Positions 24,869 through 34,879 of a stretch of DNA of 64,000 nt are shown one piece after another. The stretch's first letter is position 1; each line of letters opens with the position of its first letter. Made by a program: the position numbers and the translations under genes. The stretch is from the NCBI RefSeq assembly GCF_037975245.1, contig NC_092577.1:24921398-24985397 (forward strand), written 5' to 3'. Under the pieces are notes generated by a model. The model was not told where the DNA came from. It worked only from the letters and a program-made list of their open reading frames with translations, and ran no database searches. The stretch comes from Apostichopus japonicus. Taxonomy: Eukaryota; Echinodermata; Holothuroidea; Aspidochirotida; Stichopodidae.

Positions 24869-27569
24869 AGTCGATACTTTAACTTCAACATAAGCCTAGA
24901 TCATCTTTCCATTATCAATATCAAGACTGCTTTCACATTGTTTAACTTTAGTGTCACACTTTTCAACTGTCATTAAACTGTTCCTTTCACTAAACATGCC
25001 TTGTAAATAGTAATGGCTATATTATAGTCTTCTAACACATTTTGAAGACTATGCAGTAAAAGTAATCAGTAAAAAATCTTGCAGGGTCTACATCCTTGCA
25101 TCAAATGCAATTCCATTCTCCTAGTGAAAGATTTTTTATTACAATTCAAAGTAGTCCTTAGCCTCATATCAGCCCAAAGTGCCTGCATGACCTATAAACT
25201 ACATGCTGGTGGTATTCTGTTTGCTTCCTGGCTCCTCCAGTGCCTTTCCCAGAGGATGGTGCTACTTTTTTCTTACAAATTAAGAGTGCTTAAATACAAA
25301 ATGGTGAGTTACTATATAAGATTGGTAGTGACCAGAAGCCATTCTGGCAATTTTCTTATCCCACCATATTTTTGGTGACTATTATCAAGTTACCACCCCC
25401 AGTTTAAAAGTAGTCTGCATAGGCCCCAAATTATAGCACTTTATAATTGGTAGACATTTTCAAAAAGTATTTTCCTGGAGGTCGTTATTCTCGAAATTGT
25501 TCTCGGACATTTTCTTAATGAACACCCAAGATGAAAGAATTTCTCAGTGGGGTAAATTTCTTCGAAGGCGCTAATAAAAACAATTTAAGAATTATGACCA
25601 AAGGTGACCATATTTAAATTTCTGGCATATTTCGCGGAAATACTGCATACCTTTAAAATTAGCACTGCTACATGCTGGTCGATACGCAGGCCGACTTTAC
25701 AAAAAAAAAATTCTTACAAAGGAAATCCTGGCCTGAACTTTAATCTAAGTTAGAGGGTGTTGGGATTCAAGCATTAGCCAAATAAGCTACAAATAAAAAT
25801 AGTATATACAAATATTGTACTGCAACTATATACCAACTGCTATTGAAAACATCGGTTGATACTTGATAGGTCCACGGCATATGCCCTTCCTGTACAGACT
25901 GTAGTGTTATCCAGGGCATGATCAATTCGGTATCTTATTTCTACTCTGCAGTTATTGACTAAGCAACTGAGAACGAGTAACATGATGATGATGATGATGA
26001 TGGGATAAATATGTACTTACCTATCAACTCTATCGATACTGCTCATTCCGTGTTTTTGGTAGCACGATATCTATATTATTGCGTTTATTCTCGTATTAAT
26101 TGGAAAAAAAGTTATTGGGCTGGAATGGCGATCCGTAACAAGTGTTAAGAGGTGGTTTACTGCTGCGAGTGTGACGACGCCTTGTGAGCTCGGTGTAACT
26201 GGTATCTCGATTTCTCGCCCTTGCTCAAGTAAATGAGTCAAATATTCCGTTGATTATAAGATTACCTCTCCCGTCTCTAAATTAAAGTCCAATTAGCGTT
26301 GTTAAGTTACTTCAAGATACTGATAAGAAACCATGTTTACTTAAATAGCCTGTACGTCCGCAAACAACGATCTCTAGCTAAGAGCGATTGTTTCGACTAA
26401 CTTTTCCCTACTGACATGCCTCTGAAATAACAACTCCGCACTTGGGCTCACTCATGTTCGGGCATCTGGTCACTGATTGGTTCAATGTTACCTAATTCAT
26501 CAAATCTGTCATTGAAAAGACCAACCAAGAGTGAGAAAGAAACGTCACGTGCTGTTTATCTTTTTATTGTTTTTTCCTGAATTGACTAGACGTCTGAAAT
26601 AGCGGGTCAAGCAATTTCTTATGTTTTTCTTTTTAAGGGATCGTGGGAACCAAGGGAAGGTCAAAAGTGCAACGAGATTAATGACCTTACATCTTGTAGA
26701 TTATATATTTCGAAATTTCAGTTGTATTACAGACTAGGCAATCACTACTTGTTTTGGATTGCTGTTATGGGAAAATGCTCGTGGCTTTGAATATTTATTT
26801 TTTACATTGTTTTATTTTGTTGGTAATTTTCCTTTTTGTACTTCTCGAGTGTTTTCGGGATTTTCCCTACCTCTAGTGTAGTGAATGCGAGAAGGCATAT
26901 TTTGGTGGGAGATTAGTACCGTGACCTAGCGGTGTCAAACATATTCTACTTGTAAAATGCGATACCAATAGGACTGCATGGACTATTTTCTTTACATTTG
27001 TGTAATGAACCGTAGGCGGTTGCAGTGATATTACGGTAAATCGTTACCGCCATAAGGGCGACAGAAAATTTTTTTTTTCTTTCTTTCGATTGCGACAGCT
27101 TTTCTCCATAAAACCCACCTGGTCAGAGTGTATTTAGGTTAAGAAACGTTGGAATCTAATTCGGAAGTTTGTTTTCTGAAATTCATGAGGAAACTCTGAA
27201 TGGGACTTTAACATATGGCATTTCATCGGCGGTGTGGTGTAACTCGTACGACAATGTACATGTAGAGCGCTCCTTTTTACCACAACGGTTTATGTTGACA
27301 AGTTTGGAACAACAGTCAACAACTTCTATTGCCTTTTAACTGGAAACTAATAAACATGCAGCTGTAGTAACATATAGTCTGTGCTATGTAGCGCATTTTA
27401 CCTGTATTAAATTTATAGTAGACTTTTCTTGTGACTTTATCATATTATTGTAATCAAATATAAAAAGGCCGTTTTCTTTTAAAACGAAATATTTCAATCA
27501 ACTCATGTTTTTCATTTTTCGATTTAAAACAAACTTACAATACATTGTGTAATTTGTTAGTAAACTATA
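24869..27569. other. 3' non-coding part of transposon B
   Basis: No gene. It contains an ATG trinucleotide run (about 25981-26003) and a 60-bp stretch near 25590-25650 that is an imperfect inverted copy of 2673-2733 in element A. AT-rich low-complexity sequence otherwise. Confidence 0.45.
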
Positions 27570-27801
27570 AACCAAGCCAGAGTCAATCCGACGTTAAAAT
27601 GATGTGTTACAAAGACGTCCACTTAACGTCGTTTGGTATATCGAAGAGTCGGCCAAACGTCGGACCAACGAATATTGGACGTCTGAATCGACGTCGAATC
27701 AACGTTGCCCCACTTTGCAAACGGAAACGTGGGAGACGTCGGTCCGACCATTTCACGCGACCCAAACCCAACGTCGATCCGACGTCAAAATGTTTACTGG
27801 G
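27570..27801 (-). repeat. Right TIR and subterminal array of transposon B
   Basis: The TIR occupies 27759-27801 and is preceded by about a dozen ACGTCGG/AACGTCG words in both orientations. The array is shorter than that on the left side. Confidence 0.8.
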
Positions 27802-28427
27802 TCTACCTCTGAGAGCGATGTTGTCACCCCCCCCCCCAAAAAAAATCAGTTGAGTAAGTGCTTAAAGTTGCATTCTATTCTGCTTACATACTTTCTCATG
27901 ATGGGAATTCATCGATTTGTGCTCTTTTGGTAATTTGAAAGAAATTCGTAAAAATCAGTATTCATATGTTTATTGAGATCACCTGTAGCATCAGAACGAA
28001 AGTGGGTCTCCTCATTCCCAACTAATACACAGGCTTTACGAAGAATTCCACCAACTGGTTTACTATATGCAAATCAGTAAAATCAGAAAACTTATCAAGA
28101 CGACTTTGGCGCAGATACCGTTTGGTGCCAAATTTCCTGCAGGAGAATGGTCACTGAAATCTTGCTTGTGTTTTCCACTTTGTTTTCAATATGAAATGCT
28201 TGTAAATTTACAAAATCTGTAGCCATAGCTTTGCCCCTAATTTACCAATATCACAATCAGGTGACATGCTAGAGCTACCAGGTCCAAAGCATCCATTAGG
28301 CCTATTGTTTGTGATGGTTGCTCAATAATTCCTGAAGCTAAAGTTGATGAATCAAAGGAAGTACAAGGCTCTTTATTGGCAGTATCGGTAATGACTTAAA
28401 GCTTCGGCATGGCGGTACTAGGATGTG
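27802..28427. other. Spacer between transposon B and LINE copy 2
   Basis: 626 bp with a C run near 27830 and no recognisable gene or repeat boundary apart from the TC TSD at its start. Confidence 0.5.
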
Positions 28428-31424
28428 CTTTTTACGTGACCAGCCATGCGGGATACAAAACGTCACGGCCAAACGGCACTACCGAACTGTCCCATTCTTA
28501 CAAACGAAAACTCAGGTCAAGCGAGCCAAAAAAGTACATACGCCCACCGACCTGCAGAGACAAAACGCCCAACCACCCACTGAAACATTCAAAAAAGTAC
28601 AAAAGGACGACCAGCACGCAGCGAAACAAAACACCCCTCCCTAGCACACCACCGTCCAAAAAAGGCAGCCGACCAGGAACGGTCTCCCGTTAAACGGTCG
28701 GTCCAGGTCTGAAACCACTCCCACAAGCTTAAAACAAAGGAGCAATGCCAAAAAACATGGGCAGTACTCTCTAAGCTGTCACAGCCGGTCCTCGGGCACA
28801 GTCCATCATCAATCGCCAGTGATACCTTTTCAGATTGGTCACCAAGGCACCGCACCGTGTGCAATTCTCCATGTAAGATCACGGAGCCTGCAACCATTCA
28901 GCCTTCAATGCACCGAACGCCATACTTCGGCAGGATGACGTCCCTGTACCAAAAATTGCATTCAAGGCCCTATCCCGCAAGGGACTGAACGAGGGCCGGC
29001 CGCGACAGGTCAACAGGGGACAACTCAATAAGAGCGGAGCAAATGACACGCACCACCCTGCTTGGAGTACTACTATGCGGTTCTCTGTTGCTAAACAGCG
29101 CCGGGACCCATCGACGCAGGTGCAACCCGCCCCAAAAACGTACAAAATATGGACAAGGCAACCTTGGGTCAGTTACAGCTAGAAATAAATGCTTAAATAA
29201 CAAAAAGGTCAATTTACTTCCCAGATGAACCACCCCTAACCCACCATCTCCAGTTTTTGGTACATTGCCGCCCTTTGGTACATTGCCGCTCTGTACCACC
29301 CGACCAAATAAATGCAAATATCGCTCTCTCCAACCGCACCAGGACGCGACGCGGAATTGGATACACCGCGCCCGGGTACCACAAGATGGGCGAAACAAAA
29401 CGATTAATAACGGAGACTTTCCCCAAGATCGAAAGCCAGCGGGTGCCAAATGTTTCGAGCCTGCTCTCAAATACCTCAGCCATCTCCTTCCAGTTGACAC
29501 CACCAGGTGCATCGTAGTCGAACCATATACCATTAATTTTGATATTCTGATCCGACCACGATGCACTGAAGGGTAAGTCCCCGTATCTCCAGCCACCAAG
29601 GCGAAGGCAGATAAATCCTGCGAGAGGGCACGAAAAGAGCCCCGACTCGAAAGAACACACGTGACGTCATCTGCATATTCAACGCATTTAACTTTGGCGC
29701 CCCCTGGCACAACGAATGGAACAAGTCTCGAGTCCCTTTCCAAAAGACGGGAGATGGCACCCCTGCCGCACCCCTCTCTCTACGTTAAAAACCTCTGAAC
29801 AAAACCCATTTACGATAACAGAACTGGAACTTTCCTCATACAAAACAAATCCATTTACGAAAATTTGGGTGCAACTTAAACGTCTCCAATACATTCATTA
29901 AAAAACCGCGATCCACCATGTCAAAGGCCTTCTGCTGGTCAAGAGAGACCAATGCACATGGCAGATCACGATCAATAACAAAGTCGGTCAAGTCGCGCAT
30001 CAACCACAAGTCTGGAGATCACCAACAAGATGCGGCATAGCCAGTGCAAGGTGGGTTGCACAAAGCCTTAGCCAGCAACTTGTGGTCCACATTTAACAAG
30101 GTGATCGGACGCTTGTTATGAGGATCCAAGTGGTCCCCAGACTTGGGCAGCAAAGTAATCATGCCCAGACGTTGACTTTGGTTTTGGAAGACGGCTCTGT
30201 TGTCGGGTCCTATTATTGCCCAGAAGGTTCGGTAGAACTCCCTCGGAAGCCCGTCCGAACCCGGGGACTTGCCATTCATCTTCGAAAGCGCCTTCCAAAG
30301 CTCAACAGTGGTTATTTCGACCCCCCCAAAAAAAATATATATATATATATCATTGACCTCGTGGGGAACAGTTTTGGAGATTCCCCTCAATAACTCGGCC
30401 TGTGCCGAAGGGTCGACATTGCCACGCGTAAATAAACTCGAGTAATACGCTCTATATACGCGGACAATGCCGTGAGGGTCACTAACCACGGTCCCATCAG
30501 TAGCGCGCACAGATGGGACACGTCTGTCACCCGCCAATGAGCTAACGGACTGGTAAAACCTCGGTGAAGGGCGCTTCTTAGCTTCCACCGCTTTGACACG
30601 GGCCCTTACGCGGGCACCGTGGTACTTTTCATCGAGATAAGTCTGCAAAGCGATGACAGCCGAGGGGTCGCCAAACTTCCACCTCCGCGCACAGCTTCGA
30701 AAATTTCTTTCCGCCGCCGTGCGCGGGTCACGCAATACTGAATTGCGTAGCGTATATGCGCAACTTTACATCATCCCATCAGTGGGATGTAGAGGCAAAG
30801 GCCGGCTTCAAGGTTTGCCATCCTTTGTACCTGGTTTCGAAACCTTGGCGGAACGCGTTTTTTTTTCCCAGGACGAACGTGGGTTTCAGGTTTTTCAGGA
30901 ATTTACAAATTCGTTTGAAATCAGAGTTAGGGTTTAGAAAGTGGGTTAGGGATCCAGTTTAAATGAAAATGAAAGATTGTCGTTCATAATCTGGTGTCAA
31001 AACTAGGAAAAAAGGTTCAGAACATGTTTTTTGCAAAAGCGTCACATGTTTGGAATCCAGGGATTTGATTGGCCGATGCCCACGTTCGTCCTGGGAAAAA
31101 AAAATACGCTGGCGGAACTCTGCCTCGCCAAGAATCCGACAGTTAAGCTTCCATAGGCCCCGCCCGATCGGGAAAATGAAAGGCAAAACAAACCGGGCTG
31201 CAACGGTGTCATGGTCAGACAGCGGACAGCTGAGTGTCACGCAACCCGAAAATTTCAAACTAACGGGCGCATACACTCGATCTATCCTGGAGGCATCTCC
31301 CCTGTTAGGCCTCACCCACGTGTACCCCGTACTACACGGGTGCACATGCCTCCAGACATCGGCTGAAAGGTGTGCCGAAGTAAATCTGTCCAGTTCTGTG
31401 ATCCCAGCGTCAGGACTAGCAGAC
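28428..31424 (-). mobile_element. L1/Tx1-like LINE copy 2, 5'-truncated and degenerate
   Basis: Collinear with copy 1 from its 3' end (CTTTTTACGTGAC at 28428) to AGGACTAGCAGAC at 31424, where homology stops in the endonuclease domain. ORF2 is broken into several frames: 30019-30735 holds the linker and start of the RT, 29214-29743 the YADD-to-thumb region (here EYADDV), 28589-29145 the C-terminus. Compared with copy 1 there is a deletion joining AAAGGCAGCC to GACCAGGAACGG near 28670, a lost stretch in the RT around 29750-29900, and a (TA)n insertion near 30340. It also carries the 255-bp insertion at 30855-31109. Dead copy. Confidence 0.9.
30855..31109. mobile_element. 255-bp TIR MITE with 9-bp TSD inside LINE copy 2
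   Basis: Ends are inverted repeats of about 29-31 bp: GCG, nine T, CCCAGGACGAACGTGGG on the left and GCGTA, nine T, CCCAGGACGAACGTGGG on the right (31079-31109). The perfect 9-bp direct repeat TGGCGGAAC flanks it (30846-30854, 31110-31118). The terminus pattern (GCG, T-run, CCCAG) and TSD length match the larger element at 16213-18487, so both were probably mobilised by the same transposase type. Non-coding. Confidence 0.88.
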
Positions 31425-31591
31425 GCGCAACAGGAATATCATAAAATGTTGTAGACACATCTCCCAAAGATTTGCAGTGAATGTCTACCCTCTTCCCAAG
31501 GAACAAAACAGTCAATTTTTGGACCTTTCACTGAAACTTTCTTTACAATTCCATTACCCCCTCTATCTACAATAACTCCAACAAGCTCATC

Positions 31592-31960
31592 TTAATTGCA
31601 AGCAAACATTCCTTGATTCTGTAAATAATCTTTTACTACCTTGCCATCCCACTGTCCTTCGTCACACACTTGGCAGGCATCATCATGAGCTGAAAACTGA
31701 TGGATGGTGATGTTTGTAGGCTGTAGATCTTTCTTTCGCCTATACTTGTTTTTCTTCCATCGAGATACCTTTAGTCTACATGTGTCACATATGCAAGGAG
31801 GATGGATACCATGTGAGTCTATAGTAAAGTCTATATCTAAGCTGTTACAAATATCTCGACTCAGATCCCTTTTTGTTGTTAATTTGGAAGCAGTACTTCC
31901 ATGACTTCTTATTCCGCAGAGCCTGCAAATGCAAGACAATAAGGCCCGGTGCAGATCCAC
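31592..31960 (-). CDS. Exon with RAG1 N-terminal-like zinc-binding domain (partial gene)
   Basis: The minus-strand exon begins after a good acceptor (TCTCTTTAG at 31961-31969) with VDLHRALLSCICRLCG and runs 122 codons to TAA (31592-31594). Cys/His order: C..CRLCG, then LSRDICNSLDIDF, IHPPCICDTC, a basic stretch (SRWKKNKYRRKK), and a last pair CQVCD. The order CxxC, Leu-rich helix, IHPxxxCxxC, HxxxCxxC resembles the zinc-binding region N-terminal to the RAG1 core, also known in invertebrate RAG1-like and N-RAG-type elements. No catalytic RAG1 core is nearby. The same frame reopens past the stop (DELVGVIVDRGGNG...) to about 31440. Alternatively an unrelated Cys-rich DNA-binding module. Confidence 0.45.
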   Translation of the reverse strand: MDLHRALLSCICRLCGIRSHGSTASKLTTKRDLSRDICNSLDIDFTIDSHGIHPPCICDTCRLKVSRWKKNKYRRKKDLQPTNITIHQFSAHDDACQVCDEGQWDGKVVKDYLQNQGMFACN

Positions 31961-33289
31961 CTAAAGAGATAAAAGCAAGATCAACATGAGAACTTATTTG
32001 TACGTACTTTATCCTTAAAAATTTACACATTAGTATCATCAGGCCATGTAATATTAGGGAGCTGCAATATCCTCATAATACTAACATTTATAAAATCCTC
32101 ATTTAATTTCATACGAAGTACAATAATATTTCTTTTTTGTAACCAACCTGTACCATCAAAGAGCTACATGATGTATTTGTTCAACTAAGTTAGTCCCTAT
32201 AGTATGACATAATGATGCAGCAGCTTATCATCTTCATACCCCCAACATAAGTGTGAAGTTCATATTCCCACTGCAGTCGTATATACTGCTTGGTGCCCAT
32301 TCACAAGGTCACGTAACCAATAATGTAATCCCTGACCCTAACTGAACACCCAACATAACCACCAACCAAAGCCCCTCATTTGAAGTCATATATAAACCCA
32401 ACATAAAATATTGAAATATTAATATTGCAGGGCATGACCATGCATCCTATGGTCCTGGTTTTAAACATGTCTCGTTATCTTAGTCTAGACCTAGTCCTAA
32501 ACACCTACCTAATCTGAATCAAGTGTATCCAATGCTTTGCCCGGTCAACAATCTAATCTGTACAATTGATGGGTCTAGAGGCAGCTGGCAGCCCATGCAT
32601 TGATTGACCTTTTTTCTCACAATGGCTAGATGCTTTAAACAGACAGGCTAGCCTAGGTTACAATACAAGTGGCCCTTCGCTCTGACGACAAGGAATGTTT
32701 GAAATCCCTTCATTGAATGTTCTTTCTACTGTACTTCTTCATACTGTAACAGAACTTCTAGTTGACTTGTAAATATAGGGCCTTAAGTAAAAATTGCCAA
32801 TATAGCCTTATAGCATATAGGATAACAATATTCTGGTGCAGCCTAGTGTAGTCTATCCCATTAGGACCATATGTCATAATACACTAGCAAATATTGCATA
32901 AATAATATAGATAGGCCTAGCAAGTACCACAGAGCCTAAGCCAGTAGTAGTAACACTGCATCATTTTTCTCATTAGGATAGACCTAGGCTAGTCCTAATT
33001 CCATTGCGTAGGACTATTTCGAGAATGTCTTCTCTTGTTTACTTGCTTGATAATAGTGACACAAAATTTCGCTCTTTCGCGCCAGTTACCATGGTAACGA
33101 GGAAGCAAAATGATAAGAGAAGGCGAATGAAATTAAGTTTTACACACACTAGACGCTAGGTGACGCTCCTCAATCGTAATATATGCTGAATCTTTTAAGA
33201 ATGTAACATTGTGTGTACATCACAAACTGTTCTTTCCTTATTGTGTCACCATAAACAGTTTGCATAATATCTTAGTAACTGAAACAGGC
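31961..33289. other. Spacer left of the 28-kb transposon
   Basis: AT-rich, with TAGGCCTA-type words (32460-33020) and no coding exon recognised. It ends in the 6-bp TSD CACATA (33290-33295). Confidence 0.5.
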
Positions 33290-33295
33290 CACATA

Positions 33296-33577
33296 TATGA
33301 AGTGCCATATGTGACAATATTATATACCATATATATTGATTATAACGAGTAATATATATTGGTTATGCAGTAATATATATGACTTATGTGTGTTCTTCAT
33401 ATATATACGTTATGCATAACCTATATATATTGCATATCATATATATATCGCATAACATATATATATATATATATTGTTCGTTATAACCTTTATATATTTT
33501 ATACTATTTTGTCATGTTCGGCGCGGTTATATATATAGATTATAAAAGTGTGAGTGACACGCGCGAGTGGGAGGAGC
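33296..33577 (+). repeat. Left TIR of the 28-kb transposon
   Basis: About 282 bp, inverted match to 61270-61544 with scattered substitutions and small (TA)n length changes. Internally it holds near-palindromes GGTTATGCAGTAATATA, GTTATGCATAACC and GTTATAACC spaced by TATATA runs, then GACACGCGCGAGTGGGAGGAGC at the inner edge. The palindromes are candidate transposase-binding sites. Confidence 0.88.
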
Positions 33578-34109
33578 TTAATTTCCTTGATTATTTGAAC
33601 ATTCGCGCCGCATAAAGCCTAGGTACATGTCAATCAGTCAATGTGTTCAACACATAGAAATTGATTAGGATAAATTTCTATGGTTCAACAAGTGATGGAT
33701 CTTCAACAAAATAGTTATTTAGACGCCTTTTCTGAGCTCCCAAACATCTATAGTGAAGCAATTCGTTTGCAAAATACGGCAGACGAGCAAAGAGCACATA
33801 TCGTACAAGGAAGGGTTGAATCTGCGATACATTTGGTACGTGTTTCGCTAGATTACCTTCAACATCTGCCCGTTCCAGGAGATGAAGCTAATTTGATGCT
33901 TGTAAGTGGCTTACAGCAGCTCCTTGGAGCTTTAGAAAATTTGCAAACCGGCTACAGTGGAGAGGCTGACGACGATATTGACTACAGTTTTCAGTGTTCG
34001 ACGATCCAAGGTGATGCTGGCCGACCACGGTAAGACTATAAGACTTGAGAGATTAATCCGGGCATGGCCCTTCGCCTTGGCTAGGCCTAACAGTTAGGCC
34101 TAGTTTAGT

Positions 34110-34430
34110 TTAGTAGATCAAGGGTCAGGAAGGACATTTGTCCTCATGAACGACCCTGTACCACAGATAACACAGACTGCCAGGTGTGATTGTGGATGAA
34201 CACCGGCTTTTCAGCCTTCTCTTCACGACCAAGTGCTCAGATGATAACGAGACAGGCGTGAACCCATCCTGCTCCCTGGACCGCCATTTAACGTCCCCAT
34301 CCCATGGACGTGAGAGTACCCCATACTTCGACCACTTTCTCAAAGTCTGGGGAGGTGGAAGCAACTTGCCCGTCACCACTGTGCAACAGCCGTGCCGAAC
34401 AACCTGAAGCGGAGAACCCCCATTAATTAA
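34110..34430. repeat. GC-rich unidentified repeat in transposase intron 1
   Basis: A compositionally distinct 320-bp block (TCAAGGGTCAGGAAGGACAT to GAACAACCTGAAGCGGAG) inside AT-rich intron. Both strands have short open frames without family resemblance. It looks like a dispersed repeat or SINE body, but no Pol III boxes or TSD were found. Confidence 0.35.
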
Positions 34431-34535
34431 CAACTGCAGCACATTCAAATCAACTCTGGATTGTTGGCAATCATGTGTTTTATCAGCTTTTATCAATTCC
34501 CAAAATGGCCAGCACTGTTCAAATTATTCCCTATA

Positions 34536-34637
34536 CAGTGTTCTCCATGAAGGGTTTTCGGGTGGTCGCGTGCCACCCAAGTGAAAATTGCTGCACCCGC
34601 CCGGGCCCCCCTGAAAATAGCTGCCGCCCCTCTTAAA
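34536..34637 (+). mobile_element. Fragment of CAGTGTTCTCCA-terminus TIR element
   Basis: About 100 bp starting CAGTGTTCTCCATGAAGGG and including GCCACCCAAGTGAAAATTGC. It is an inverted copy of the right end of the element at 57190-58216. Only one end is present. Confidence 0.65.
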
Positions 34638-34879
34638 CAAGAGCCCAAGGGCACTGTGGTTCCTTGCTTGGGGTATATGACAATACACATAATATTATCA
34701 AGCAAGATTGGGCTGAAATAGTCCAAGTAATTGTGGTCCTACATGTTCCCATAAAGTAACCAACACTATAGCCAACACTTTTGTGATCACAAAATGTGAT
34801 CGGATTTTTTATCAAAAGGCACTTTTGAGATCTAAATATGGCGTCGAAAATGTAAGAAATATAAGAGACCTACAAGCGT

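Larger units (their letters stand above)
6544..27801 (+). mobile_element. Complete 21.3-kb CACTA/EnSpm-like transposon B
   Basis: The two ends are inverted copies starting CCCAGTAAACATTTTGACG, alike over 43 bp with two mismatches (6544-6586 and 27759-27801). A 2-bp direct repeat TC flanks them (6542-6543, 27802-27803), in line with the 2-3 bp TSDs of CACTA elements. GACGTCGG-type subterminal arrays lie inside both ends. On the plus strand it carries a transposase gene (10860-12952) and a DUF4806 gene (13096-24868). About 7.2 kb of its length is a later LINE insertion, so the original element was near 14 kb. The transposase is broken, so this copy is not autonomous. Confidence 0.85.

Noticed and set aside
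28420-31440. TSD of LINE copy 2
   Set aside because: Flanks at 28427 and 31425 share no convincing direct repeat; the copy may have lost its end or been joined by deletion.
33300-33540. Plain (TA)n microsatellite
   Set aside because: The whole block has an inverted copy at 61270-61544 and the ends carry a TSD, so it is a TIR and not a simple satellite.
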